A stretch of DNA of 64,000 nt from Sipunculus nudus. Its lineage: Eukaryota; Annelida; Sipuncula; Golfingiida; Sipunculidae. The DNA lies in NCBI GenBank assembly GCA_026874595.1, contig CM049308.1, forward strand, positions 46,321,327-46,385,326, written 5' to 3'. The notes beneath the pieces are model-generated. The model ran no database searches. It had not been told where the DNA came from and saw only the letters and a program-made list of their open reading frames with translations. Both the position numbers and the translations under genes were made by a program. Shown here in pieces: positions 10,181-23,200 of this stretch. The first letter of the stretch is position 1. Every line of letters begins with the position of its first letter.

Positions 10181-13100
10181 TGTATCCCCAGACAAAGTCG
10201 GGGGATACTATGTTTCATACTAGTCCTGCCGCCACCACTGCCGCCGCATAAAAATCTTGTTGGCGTGATAACTCAAAAAATATTTCACGGATCTTTCCCA
10301 AACTTGGTATATGTATAGATATGGGTAAGAGGACGACACCAATTAAAATGAGGTCATGACCTTTACTGGGAGAGTGTCCTCGACCTTGAATAGGTCCAAT
10401 TTTTGGGAAAATCACACAAATTCTTAAATATCTCAAGAAATCTTGCATGGATTGATCCCAAAATCAAATTGATTGAAGATCATGACTAGGGATGTCATGT
10501 TACAGAAACTGGTGGTGCCACCTATTATTCTTTACTTGTTTTCATGCCTTTTAATACCCCCAAAATTGTCACTTGACAGTACTGTGAGCATTATAAGTCA
10601 AAAACTAATGGACAGATTTCTTTTATATTATGCATATACATAGATACTAGCAATTACCCGTACTACGCACGGTTTTGGGGAGCATTTAGTTCTGATGTCA
10701 AATAGCCTGTCATAGTTGCATGTCTTTGGTGTACATTGTTACTGTCTCTTTAAATCCAACATTTGGTAAAAGTGTTCTGTCTCTGAGTTAACCTTGTGTC
10801 GGAGTCTGAATGACCTGGAGGAATACGTTCTTGTCCGAATGGTGGAATGTCTTCGGACAAACCTGGAGCATATGTATGTCAAAAATCACGGCTAACCGGT
10901 GTCAGAGGAGACATGTAAATTCACAAAAATCGCGTTACGCTATTAATATATAGATCAATTATATGCATGGTGTCATGCATGAAACTCTTAATTGAAGCCG
11001 AGAGGATGACCAGAGAATTTTCGAAGAAGTTTTGTTAAATAAAATGAAGAAATATGTTAAATAAAATCATTTTTATATGAAAATATATATTATGCTGAAC
11101 ATCGCCATTTAAAGTTGCCCTCTGAGCCCGTGAATCCGCCAGTAAAGAAACCTGTTATCTTGCATGGTAGTACAGTACAGCGCTGAGACGTGATCTCGAT
11201 AATTGCATTCCAGTTATAACGCACAAAAACTGAGCATTAACATGGTCGGGCAGTCCTGCTGCACAAAAGTTTGTGGTAGCATTATATTATGTGGTACATT
11301 TTATGGCTGTATATATTTTTAAATATCACGCACTCCTTTCTGTTTGAAAGCTGAGCCAATGTTTTCCAGTGAGACAGTCACCGCGTTCAGGCAGTGTGTT
11401 AAACCCGGATCCCACTCCGGATCCCGGACCCCAAGAAAAATTTGTAATTCTTAAACTCTCATGGTAATTTGTCCAGATATTTTAGCATTATCTTATCTTA
11501 AGACATATTTTATATCATGTTTGGTTAAAACATAAAAAAAAGTCTGTTTTGCAACAAAATTTGATAAAAAAAACACTTACGGACCCTGGCGCACGGACCT
11601 CACAGATTACACGGACCCCATTTTCTCGTTTTTTTACCATTTCTTTAGTACATACATGTATTTTACATCACGTTTAGCCATAACACCCTTGTAATTTATT
11701 ATTGTGTTTGTATCTGTATTTTTAAATTTCTGTCTCAGTTTTTATTCATAATTTTATATTTGCTATTTATTTCATTTGTGTAGCATTTTAAAAAGTATAA
11801 TAAATAAAAACATTTAAAAAATCATTATTTTGGAACCTGTAGTTGCTTGAATTGCAAGTAATCCACAATTCCTTTCGGTATTTATATTATTGCCAACTTT
11901 AAATTGCATATATTGTTATGAACGGAGCAAGAAACCTGTTGTTATGTGGAAGTGCTCTGTTATATCAGTCTCAGGTCCGCTCAACTGTTAGTGCACTTCA
12001 ATTTAATATCCCCCACTGTGTCAGCACTATTATATTTTCATTTAAAATAACAAATATTATATTAAGTGTGTGACATGAGTGCTAATTTTTTTCCTCTTTT
12101 AGTCATAAATAAAAATATGAGCGATGGTTACTGGGGTCCGTCAAAACTGAACACTCAGCAAAATCAAGTGAATGAGGTCCGTCTTCATCGAAATATTTGT
12201 GTAATTATAAATCTTTCAGTTAATCGGTTATTACAAATGTGCAACATTTAGGGACTTTGCTCTGTTCTTACATCAACAATAGTGGTGTTTTTATCGGTAT
12301 AAATAATGGAGAATGAGGAAATAGGTTTATGGGATCCAGGGACCGTGCATGGGGTTTGGGTTTTACACACTTCCCTGCATTCACTACCGCTCGGAAAATT
12401 TTCATTCTTTGAAAGATCCCCCTTTTGAGCATTTTCCTCACGCGAGATCTCCTTGTGCACAATAGACCTTTTCACTGAGCGGAGGTTGCCTTTTGAGAAG
12501 GGATCACCAATGGGGATTATTTTGGGCCGGTCACCGCAATTTTATGAAAAGCCCAGATAGGGACCCTGGAGAAAAACTCTGTCCGCCTTTAAACACTCTG
12601 TGGCCATTGTGTTACCAGGCCCGAAAACACAAAGAAAAGAGGTGCCCGTTGGGGAGCAAATATTAAAATTATTTATTATGCACGTTATACGCAAATATTG
12701 CAAATAAAAGTGGATGGAATCTCTTCGGACAAATCCTAGGCATATGTATGTCAGAAATCATGGCAAACCGTACAGTAGTATCATAGGAGATACGGAAAAT
12801 TACAAAAATCGCCTTACGCTATTAATATATAGATGGGTTATGGGATGATGTTTATTTAAATTGGGGTCATGACATTTCCAATGAGAGTGGCCTTGACCTT
12901 GAATATTCCCATATTTGGTGAAATTCACACAAAATCTTTAATATCTCAGTAAGGGATACATGGAATGATCTAAAAATCAAATCGACCAAAGATCTTTGAT
13001 AGCTTTGTCTTTTGAAGAAGACAGGTGGCGCCACCTTGTGTAGTTTTCTTGTTAAAATGATGTTAACACAATAACTTTGTAAGAATTTGAGGTACAGTCA

Positions 13101-13715
13101 CCAAACCCACAGGTTTGATGCATCTTATCAATGGCTAGGTCACGATCAAACATGGATGACCTTGATGCATCTTTCAAGGTCACAGCAGCGATTATGCTAA
13201 AATGATATTAGGGCAATAACTCAAAGAGAAATTTGTGGTACAGTCACAAAACCTACAGTTTAGATGCATCTTATCTAGGGCTAGGCCAAGATCAAATATG
13301 GATGACCTTGATGCATTTTTCAAGGTCACAGAGGTGATAATGCTGAAATGATGTTAACTTTAATATCTCACTGAGGGATGCATGGATTGGTCCAAAAATC
13401 AAATTAACATAAGATCTTTGATAGCATTGTTTTCTGCAGAAGACAGGTGGCGCCACCTTATGTTGTTTTCTTGCTAAAATGATGTTTAAATGGAATAACT
13501 TTGTAAGAATTTGAGGTACAGTCACCAAACCCACAAGTTGGAATGCATCTTATCAACGGCTAGGTCAAATTTGAAAAGAAACCATGGTGGCTTGCCAAAT
13601 GTCATTCTCTGCATTTGAATTCAAGATGAGATCCAATCCTTGAGGCTAGGGGAAGGGGGGGAGGGGTTAATTGTCTGGGGATATTATGGCACCTGAGGTG
13701 CCAAGAAATATCTAG
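10181..13715 (+). mobile_element. Helitron-like element H, interrupted by insert M
   Basis: The 5' end starts TGTATCCCCAGACAAAG and forms a hairpin with GGGGGATAC (10200-10208). TATCCCCAGACAA (10183-10195) is a perfect 13-bp inverted match to TTGTCTGGGGATA (13671-13683). The 3' end has hairpin GGCACCT-G-AGGTGCC (13688-13702), then nine bases, then CTAG (13712-13715) followed by TT. This matches Helitron 3' ends (hairpin plus CTRR). The core repeats a unit of about 420 bp with AGGTGGCGCCACCT at 13023-13036 and 13445-13458. There is no Rep/helicase ORF, so it is non-autonomous. Confidence 0.75.
10646..12828. mobile_element. Insert M within element H
   Basis: Flanked by ATAGAT on both sides (10640-10645 and 12829-12834). 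The host H sequence resumes cleanly at GGGTTATGGGATGATG, collinear with the related host unit at 10307-10330. The left end reads ACTAGCAATTACCCGTACTA then CGCACGG. A right-end-like block (TTACGCTATTAATATATAG) occurs twice, at about 10935-10953 and 12813-12832, each preceded by a similar 100-bp block (CTTCGGACAAA...GCATATGTATGTCA). Either two M copies or one copy with a duplicated end is present. No ORF is recognised. Confidence 0.6.
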
Positions 13716-13770
13716 TTAAATACTGACCTACAAACACAATATTTTTTAGAACAATCTATAAAGCCATTCA

Positions 13771-15824
13771 TTTTTAGCTCAGCTGACTGTAAGTCAACTT
13801 AGGTATAGGAATGGCGCTTTGTCCGTCGGGTGTCCGGCCGTCTGTAAGCAGGGCACAAATTGTAACTGCTGGACCTGTAAATTTTGTTATTTTAACAAAT
13901 ATTTTTATTTTTTTTACTATAAAATGACAACAATCATGTCAGTTTCTCAGCTGTAATTACATATAGTGTCCCAAAACCTGGTGTGTATATTGATCACAAG
14001 TGGATGCCATATAGTTATATCACCCTGTCTGTCTATTTGTCTGTCTGTCCATCTGTCCATCCACACAAATTTGTTTCAAGATGATAACTCCAGGTTGTAT
14101 TGACACAAAGATTTCAAACTTGACTTATATATGGCCTACCACTAAAACAAGAACCTATATGATTTTGGGGTCATGAGGTCAAAGTTCAAGGTCACCAGAC
14201 TAACTTTTTAAAAAAAGATTATGGCTGCATTTTAAGCCAAGCTTTTCATCCCAAACTTTCCATTTTGCACATTTAGCTGACTTGCCAGTATGGGGAGAGC
14301 ATAAATGAATTTGGGGTCACATGGTCAAAGGTCAAGGTCACAGGAGCCATCTGTTCACAAATTAGTTTCCAGATGATAACTAATTTAAGAACCGTGTGGA
14401 TTTTGGGGTCCAATGGTCAAAGGTCATGGTCACAGGACTCATTTCTATAAAAAGAATGCATATGCATTTGAAGCCAAACTTTTCATCCCAAACCTTCCAT
14501 CTTCAAGATATTGCTAACCTGCCAATAGGGGAAGATTCTGTTAAATTTTGGGGTCATGAGGTCAAAGGTCAAGGTCACAGTACCCTCTTATTTAGAAAGA
14601 TTGTGGATGCATTTTAAGCCAAACTTTTCATCCAAAACCTTCCATCTTGCACATATAGCTGAGCTGCCAATAGGGGAAGAAACTGATTGATTTGGGGGTC
14701 ACAAGGTCAAAGGTCATCATCACAGGGGCCCATCTGTCCACATATTTGTTTCTGGATGATTACTCCAGTTTGGATTGACATATTGGCTTCAATTTTGACT
14801 TATCTATGACCCACCAATAATGTAAGAACCCTTTTGATTTTGGGGTCATAAAGGCCAAAGGTCAAGGTCACAGGACCCACTTCTTTAAAAGATTGTTGAT
14901 GTATCTTAAGCCAAAATTTCTGTCCCAAATATTCTATCTTTCCGATGTTGCTCACCTGCACTAGTTGAAGTAACTTATAGATTTTGGGGTCACAAGGTCA
15001 AGGTCTTGGGAGCCATCAATCCACATATTAGTTTCCAGATGATAACACCAGTTTGGTTTTAAATATTGGTTTCAAACTTGACTTATATATGGCCCACCAC
15101 TAAAGTAAGAACTGTTGATTCTGGGGTCATGAGATCAAAGGTCAAGGTCACAGGACCCACTACTTTAGAAAGATTGTGGATTCATTTTTAACCAAACTTT
15201 TCATCTCAATCCTTCCATCATCGACATGTGGTGCATAGGGGAAGTTTCCTTTTGATTTTGGGGTCACAAGGTCAAAGGTTAAGTTCACAGGGCCCATCCA
15301 TTCAAAAATTAGTTTATGGATGATAACTCCAGTTTGGGTAGACAGGTTGGCTTCAAACTGATCACAGGACCAATATTTTGAAAAATCTCATAAACATATA
15401 TCCTTATAGACAAATGCAGCTGAACGTTGAGACCCCACCCCTTTCCCCTCTCCAAGAATCAGCAAATTCACTTTATACATTTATAAGTAGACCTTGTTGA
15501 GGTTCTTCAGAGTCAGTAAATATATGTGTTATGTAAATATGTTGACCTTGTTATATTAAGTATTTTCAAGGAGTTGGAGCCAAATGGAAACAAAAACTCC
15601 TGTATTGTGTGTACCATCATTGTAGGAGCATGGATAACATCACAGAAAGGAAACTATACATACAAGACAGACTTGTTAATAATATTGCCAAATTGCTGTA
15701 GCATTAGAATTAACATTAAAGTGCAACAATATAATTAAAACTGTGTTCTCTCTTTTTCTGTACACCAACATTTTATATTTTTCTGTCATTCACCTGAGTG
15801 CCATGAACCATGGGTCCCTTTTTA
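13771..15824 (+). mobile_element. A/B-type Helitron-like element abutting exon 2
   Basis: The 5' end TTTTTAGCTCAGCTGACTGT and the decayed stem partner AGTCAACTTAGGTATA are the A/B head, followed by GTCCGTC-rich sequence. The body is interrupted by a C-type element (13915-15450). The 3' end (15791-15820, CACCTGAGTGCCATGAACCA then TGGGTCCCTT) matches the B-type tail with about four changes. It ends 11 bp before the first base of exon 2. Confidence 0.65.
13915..15450 (+). mobile_element. C-type Helitron-like element with about 145-bp tandem core
   Basis: The head ACTATAAAATGACAACAATC begins within a T-run and is followed by TCTCAGCTGTAATTACAT and a (CTGTCTGTCCAT) stretch. The core is about nine units of roughly 145 bp, each with GGGGTCA(C/T)AAGGTCAAAG-type sequence. 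The 3' end CAGCTGAACGTTGAGACCC is a decayed version of the tail seen intact at 49049-49079. It is non-coding. Most core units carry direct repeats of AGGTCA spaced by one base. Confidence 0.75.
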
Positions 15825-15835
15825 TGTTATTTTAG

Positions 15836-15893
15836 GCACGAGACTTGGCATCAAATGAACTAGCTGCAATAAAAGTCATCAAACTTGAACCAG
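15836..15893 (+). CDS. MAP4K3: MAP4K-family kinase, coding exon 2 (residues 29-48)
   Basis: Acceptor TTATTTTAG is at 15827-15835 and donor GTAAGT at 15894. The exon joins exon 1 in phase 0 and exon 3 in phase 1. It encodes ARDLASNELAAIKVIKLEP plus the first base of Gly48. AAIKVIKLEPG is near-identical to the MAP4K3 beta-3 strand; Lys41 is the ATP-anchoring lysine. The two residues after Gly48 are D-D, as in MAP4K5, but the beta-3 strand favours MAP4K3. The acceptor lies directly downstream of a Helitron-like 3' end, so part of the pyrimidine tract is transposon-derived. Confidence 0.93.
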
Positions 15894-16356
15894 GTAAGTT
15901 CCATAGACTGTTCACACATTCTGCCAATGGAAAGAATTCAAGGCCGACTACCATGAAGTATCAAGTATAAGCCGTGCCCATATATTAGACCATTGGGATT
16001 GTTGGGGTGGAGGAACAGGTACAAATGTTTTTGGAATAAGGATTGTGAGGAATTTCAGCTCACTGCAGCTGGGCAGTGTACATCTTCATTTGTTGAGGCG
16101 CATGATTGGGAGAATAAACTAGAGCTATATTTATCTTATTTTTACAGCAAAAGAGGATAAAAACCAAAAGATAAATTTAAAATTATTTGTGGGGAGAAAT
16201 CAAGGAGAAAGGTGTGGAAGTATGAAACTGAGAGAGTCCAAATTTACAAAAGACACCAAATAATGATTAATGCAAACTGGTATGAATTAATTGGCGTGTC
16301 ACTGGAGAGAGAGTAATCAGAAATTTGCATTAGTGTTTTTCATAAAGAGATAATAA
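15894..16356. other. Start of intron 2, no repeat recognised
   Basis: About 460 bp without a match to the repeat families described here and without an ORF worth calling. Confidence 0.5.
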
Positions 16357-18311
16357 TTTTTAGCTCGGCTGACTATAAGTCATCTGAGCTATAGTTGTGG
16401 TCCATTGTCCGTTGTCCGTCTGTCTGTCCATCCGTCCGTAGATGTGGCACAATTTGAAACCGTAAGACCTAGGAATCCTAAATTCAGCATAATGTTAGAT
16501 GTCCCCAAGATCTACCAAGCCGAAAACTGGGTCTTTGCGACTTTGTTCCTTTGAGAAATTAAGGAAAAACCTCAATTTTTTATTAGCTCAGCTGACTGAA
16601 AGTCATTTGAGCTATAGGGATCACCTTTTGTCCGTCGTCCGTCCGGCCGTCCGGCCGTCCGTCCGTTAACAGGGCACAAATCGTAACCGCTTGAACTGGA
16701 ATCTTCTTACTTGACATCCTAGGAGGTCCATGAATTATCTCCTTGGAAACCAGAAATAAGGTCTCTGTTACCCATATCCTTCGAGCTATGGGGCCCCAAA
16801 GTACCCCCCAGAAAAGTCCAAAATTTCATACAAAAACTTCAATATCTCATTAACTACTTGACTGATGGTCATGATTTTTGGCATACATAATGATCATGAG
16901 AGGTTCCATCAGTTCCTGAAGACTGGTGGCGCCACCTGTATTTTTCGATTTTTTACGAATTTTTTTCTCTATTTTTGAGACCTTTCAAAATGTGAACATC
17001 TGTTAACAAGGTACAAATCGTAATGACTGGACTTAGAATCTTCATTCTCGACACACTGAGAGACCTATGAAAAGTCTCCATGGAAACCAGAAATTAGGTC
17101 TCTGTTACCCATATCCTTCCAGCTATGGGGCCCCAAACTGCCCCCCAGAAAAGTAAAAAATTTCATACAAAAACTTCAATATCTCATTAAATACTTGACT
17201 GATGGTCATGATTTTTGTCATACATATTGATCATGAGATGTTCCATCACTTCCTGCAGACTGGTGGCGCCACCTGTATCGTTAAATTTTTTACGAATTTT
17301 TTTCTCTATTTTTGAGACCTTTCAAAATGTAAACATATGTTAACAAGGCACAAATCGTAAAGACTGGACCTAGAATCTTCATTCTTGACACACTGAGAGA
17401 CCTATGAAAAGTCTCCATGGAAACCAGAAATTAGGTCTCCGTTACCCATATTCTTCGAGCTATGGAGCCTTAAAGTACCCCCAAGAAAAGTAAAAAATTT
17501 CATACAAAAACTTCAGTATCTCATTAACTACTTGAATGATGGTCATGATTTGTGGCATAACTATTGATCATGAGATGTGTCATCTGTTCCTGCAGACTGG
17601 TGGCGCCACCTGTGTCGTTCAATTTTTTACGATTTTTTCCTCTATTTTTGAGACCTTTAAGGATGCTGTCATCTGTTAGCATGGCACAAATAGTAACAAC
17701 TGGACCTAGAATCTTCATTCTTGACACACAGGGAGACCCATGAAAAGTCTCCATGGAAATATGAAATTAGGTCTCTGTTACCCATATCCTTTAAGCTGTG
17801 GCACTCCAAAGTACAGCTCAGATTAATGGAAAATTTGATATAAAAGCTGAAGTATCTGAACAACGAATGCAGGGATCACCATAATTGTTTGCATGGATTT
17901 TGATCATGGAATGTGTTATCAGTTTCTGCAGCCTGGGTGCGCCACCTCTATTTTTTTTTTTTTTATTATTTTTTACGAATTGTTTTCTCTTTTTTTTTGA
18001 GACCTTTAAAAATGTGAACATCTGTTAGCATGGCACAAATCGTAACGACTGGACCTAGAATCTTCATTCTCAATACACTGAGGGACCTATGAAAAGTCTC
18101 CATGGAAACCAGAAATTAGGTCTCTGTTACCCATATCCTTTGAGCTATTGGGCCCCAAAGTACCCCCCCAGAGTAGTCAAAAATTTCATACAAAAACTTC
18201 AATATCTCAATAACTACATCACTGATGGTCATGATTTTTGGCATACATATTGATTATGAGATGTTCCATCAGTTCCTGCAGACTGGTGGCGCCACCTATA
18301 TTGTTTGATTT

Positions 18312-20205
18312 TTAGCTCAGCTGACTATAAGTCATCTGAGCTATAGTCGTGGTCCATTGTCCGTCGTCCGTCCGTCTGTCCGTCCGTCCGTCCGTCCGTA
18401 GATGTGGCACGTTTTGAAACCGTAAGACCTAGGAATCCAAAATCCAGCATAATGTTAGATGTCCCCAAGATCTCCTACCAAGCCGAAAATTGGGGCTTTG
18501 GGACTTCGTTCCTTTGAGAAATTAAGGAAAAACCTCAATTTTTTATTAAAATCCTATTTTCACACTTCAGGACTGCCTAATATCAAAACCACTCATCTGT
18601 TTTTCCTCATATTTACCATAAATATTCCTCTATAAAGTTCCTATGTACATGCCAGAAATTAAGTCTGTAAAGTATAAATTCTTTAAGTTATGGGCCCAAA
18701 CATAATGCATTTTGTAAAAAATCAGGAAAAATAATAACTCAATTTACATGAAAAATTTTGAAACTAGAGTCTATTTTCTCAAGTATATAACTATGTTTAA
18801 TTAAGATTCAATTGTTTACCCAAAATTAGATCTGAATTTTGTAAATTTTTTAAGTTATTAGCATAAAAAAAAATTAGTTCCTTAAATTTTGCCCAACTTT
18901 GACCATGGCACGTTTTTTTCCTGGAAGCACCATTGATTTAATTTTCACAGCATGTAAACATAAATATTTAGTTTGTCTAAATCTGAAATTTGAAAATAAA
19001 AGCTTGAAAATTAAGCTAGTTATTGATTTTTTTTTCTGTAGTCACTTGCTTTGATTACAGATGCAGGGTCCCACTCCTGGTCACTGGAAGTCAGCTATGC
19101 CAGGGTTTCTGATTTGTTACAGTCACTGGGGGAGATCCCTGCTGTGACAGGTGTACAGTTATTCTCATATCACCACCCCAATAACCCCCCCCCCCCCCCC
19201 CCCCCCGCAAACCCAACCCACCAAGTGTTATGCAGTAATTGTTATTGTTTTCACTGTATCTCCTTAATTGTAATGCTGTTTCCACTCCGATATGCAAAAA
19301 CTTTCCTTGAAAAAAAAATTCAAGGTGTAATCCAGAAGATGCAATGTTGTGTAATGTAGCATTTTTAAAGAAATCAATTTTTCTTTTAAATGATTTTAAC
19401 AAATATAATTGAACCCATTAGTATGCTTAAATTATCATAAAATATGAAGCACATTATGGATAAATAAAAACACAATTAAAAAGTGTGAAATCTAAGTCCA
19501 GAATTATTTTTAGATATTAATTGTTTTGCAGATTTAAAAGATATGTTTTTGTGGTAAAAATTAAATAAACATTTGTATGCATGATGTGGTGTTATCTGAC
19601 AAGATTGAGATTTATGATGATGCAATTGAGATATATGAATCAACTTTTATATTCAGATATATATGTTAAATTGGAAATGTATAGAAATATAAACTTAAAT
19701 TAGAAAATAATTGATATGATGAAAAAATGAGGATTTAATACAAACATTTGTTCATTATTTTCCTGCCTCAGCAGAATTTGAGATCAGGCTTTTGCCCTGT
19801 TTTATGTTGTTAATTAGCTATATTTCAACCGTATACATTTTATAAAAAACATACATATATATTTAATAATATATATTATACAAAAAAATAGATTCAATTG
19901 AAAAAATGTGTAAACTACTGAAATGTCAACAGTTAATTGAAAAACCAACTAATGATCATGGTAATAGTACAGATCATTTGTTCACAAACTGCTCACATGC
20001 TTTAGTTTCAACATTAGTAAATGCATGGTCAGGTCACAAAATATTTTTTGCAACAATTTCTTGCTCATCAATACAAACCAATCATATAAACCAACCATGG
20101 CCTTAATTACCTCTTCCCCTTACACTTTATCTCCATTTGATATTGTTTTAGATTTTTACCTTCAAGGTTAACATCAGCTGAGCACAGTGACCCATAGGTC
20201 CCTTG
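18312..20205 (+). mobile_element. B2-type element nested in the A element
   Basis: The head TTAGCTCAGCTGACTATAAG begins inside the A core at TTTGATTT. The tail CATCAGCTGAGCACAGTGAC then CCATAGGTCCCTTG ends at 20205, after which A sequence continues (TTTTACAATTTCTTCCTC), matching the sister unit at 20537-20560. The core diverges from ordinary B after about 19040. It contains a C22 tract at 19185-19206 and a distinctive 3' third (19880-20110) that recurs at 63340-63525. Confidence 0.85.
19185..19206. repeat. Poly(C) tract
   Basis: 22 consecutive C within the B2 element. The length may be uncertain from sequencing. Confidence 0.95.
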
Positions 20206-23200
20206 TTTTACAATTTCTTCCTCTATTTTTGAGACCTTTAAGGATGCTGTCATCTGTTAGCATGGCACAAATCGTAACGACTGGACCTAGAATCTTCATT
20301 CTCAATACACTGAGAGACCTATGAAAAGTCTCCATGGAAACCAGAAATTAGGTCTCTGTTACCCATATCCTGCAAGCTATGGGGCCCCAAAGTACCCCCC
20401 AGAGTAGTCAAAAATTTCATACAAAAACTTCAATATCTCAATAACTACATCACTGATGGTCATGATTTGTGGCATAACTATTGATCAAGAGGTGTTCCAT
20501 CAGTTCCTGCAGACTGGTGGCGCCACCTATATTGTTTGATTTATTTACGATTTCTTCCTCTATTTTTGAGACCTTTAAGGATGCTGTCATCTGTTAGCAT
20601 GGCAAAAATTGTAACGACTGGACCTAGAATCTTCATTCTTGACACACAGGGAGACCCATGAAAATTCTCCATGGAAACCTGAAATTAGGTCTCTGTTACC
20701 CATATTCTTTAGGCTGTATGGCTCCAAAATACCCCCTAGAATAATGGAAAGTTTGATACAAAAAGTGCAGTGTCTCAATAACTACAACACTGATGGTCAT
20801 GATTTTTGGCATACATATTGATCATGAGCTGTTCCATCAGTTTCTGCAGAGAGGGTGCGCCACCTCTATTTTTTTCAAATTTTTACAAATTTTTTTCTCT
20901 TTTTTCGAGACCTTTGAAGATGTGGTTATCTATCAAGAGGGTACAAATTGCAACAACTGGACCTAGAAACTTCATTCTTGTCATGCAAGGAGGCCCATGA
21001 AGAGTGCCTGTGGAAACTTGAAATTAGGTCTCTGTTACCCATATCCTTCAAGCTATAGGACTCTGAAGTATCCCTTAGAATAATGGACAATTTGATACAA
21101 AAGCTGAAGTATCTGAACAACTTATACGGAGATCATCATGATTCTTTGCATGGATATTGACCATTAAGTGTTTTTAGCTCAGCTGACTGTAAGTCATCTG
21201 AAGTATCCCTCAGAATAATGGACAATTTGATACAAAAGCTCAAGTATCTAAACAACTATTGCAGTGATCACCATGATTCTTTGCATGGATATTGATCATG
21301 GAATGTGTCATCAGTTTCTGCAGTATGGTGGCGCCACCTGTATTTTTTTTTATTTTTACGAATTTTTTTCTCTTTTTTTGAGACCTCATAAGATGCGGTC
21401 ATCTGTTAACATGGCACAAATCGTGACAACTGGACCTAGAATCTTCTCTCTTGACATGCTGAGAGGCCAATGAAAAGTCTCCTTAAAAACTTGAAATTAG
21501 GTCTCTGTTACCCATAACCTCTGAGCTATGGGGCTCCAAAGTACCACCCAGAATAATGGAAAATTTGATACAAAAGCTCAAGTATCTGGACAATTATTAT
21601 ATTGATCACCATGATTCTTTGCATGGATATTGATCATGAAATGTTTCATCAGTTTCTGCATTCTGGTGGCGCCACCTGTATTTTTTTCAATTTTTAGCTC
21701 AGCTGACTGAAAGTCATCTGAGCTTTAGGGATCACCTTTTGTCCGTCGTCTGTCCGGCCATCCAGGCGTCTGTCTGTTAACAGGGCACAAATCGTAACCG
21801 CTAGACCGGGAATCTTCTTACTTGAAATCCTGGGAGGTCTATGGAAATTCTCCTTGTAAACCTGAAATTAGGTCACTGTGACCTATATTCTTTGAGCTAT
21901 GGGGTTCTGAAGTACCCCCCAGAATAATGCAAAATTTAATACAAAAGCTCAAGTATCTGAACAACTAATGCATTAATCACCATGATTCTTTGCATGGAAA
22001 TTGATCATGGAGTGTTTCATCAATTTCTGGAGATTGGTGGTGCCACCTATATTTTTTTTAATTTTTTACAATTTTTTTTCTCTACTTTTGTGATCTTTAA
22101 ACATTTGGTCATCTGTCGACAGGGCACAAATCATAATGACTGGACCTAGAATCTTCTGTCCTCACCTCCAGGGAAGCCCATAAAAGGTCTACATGGAAAC
22201 CCGAAATAAGGTCCCTGTTACCCATATTATGTGAGCTATGGGGCTCTGAAGTACCCCCCAGAATAAAGATTTGGTCATATATTAACAGGGCACAAATCAT
22301 AATGACTGGACCTAGAATGTTCTGTCCTCACCTCCAGGGAAGCCCATAAAAGGTCTACATGGAAACCCGAAATAAGGTCCCTGTTACCCATATCCTTCAT
22401 GCTCTGGGGCTCCGAAGTACTCCCCAGAATAAAGATTTGGTCATCTGTTAACAGAGCACAAATTATAATGACTTGACCTAGAATCTCCTTTCTTGATATG
22501 CTGGGAGGCCCCTGAAAAGTCTCCTTGTGCACCTGAAATTACATCTCTGTTACCCATATCCTTCATCCTATGCGGCTTTGAAATACCCCCCAGAATAAAC
22601 ATTTGGATTTGTTAACAGGGCACAAATCATAATAACTGGACCTAGAATTTTATTTTTTTGACATGCTGGGAGACCCCTGAAAAGTCATCTTGTAAACCTT
22701 GAAAATAGGTGTCTGTTACCCATATCCTTCATGCTACAGAGCTCCATAGTACCCCAATGAATATTGGATGATTTTATACAAAAAGGTCAAGTTTGGAAAA
22801 AGTATTTCATTCAAATTTGACATTCAGATGATAAAATTACTTTTGTCAATGTCTTCCTGGTCAGCTGAGCGTCATGACCCCTGGGTCACTTGTTAAAAAC
22901 CTATTTTCACACTTCAGGGCTGCCTAATATCAAAACCACTCATCTGTTTTTCCTCATATTTACCATAAATATTCCTCTATATAGTTCCTACATGCTAAAA
23001 ATTATGTCTGTATTGTATATTTTAAAAAAGTTATGGGCCCAAACATAATGCATTTTGTAAAAAATCAGGAAAGATATTTGATCACTTAACACAAAACGTG
23101 TTAAAGCTATGGACTTTTTCTTCCAGTAAAATAATTTTAATTAATCAAAATTAAATTGTATACCCAAAATTAGATCAAAATCTTTTAAATTTTTTAAAAT

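Larger units (their letters stand above)
16583..22892 (+). mobile_element. A-type Helitron-like element with about 337-bp tandem core
   Basis: The head TTAGCTCAGCTGACTGAAAG pairs with AGTCATTTGAGCTATA, followed by GTCCGTCCGGCC-type sequence. The core unit is about 337 bp: CACAAATCGTAA...GGACCTAGAATCTTC...GAAATTAGGTCTCTGTTACC...GGTGGCGCCACCT. The palindrome falls at 16925, 17262, 17599, 17935 (degenerate), 18285, 20516, 20853 (degenerate), 21327, 21665 and 22036. The tail TCAGCTGAGCGTCATGACCC then CTGGGTCACTTG ends at 22892. Two extra internal heads occur at 21171 and 21691, suggesting fusion of several copies. A B2 element is nested at 18312-20205. Confidence 0.85.

Noticed and set aside
19051..19402. 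Overlapping 102- and 103-codon ORFs with Pro/Gly runs
   Set aside because: Caused by the poly(C) tract in a B2 element.
16925..22048. Regularly spaced palindromes resembling a CRISPR array
   Set aside because: The spacing of about 337 bp holds repeated, not unique, sequence, and the DNA is eukaryotic with spliced genes.
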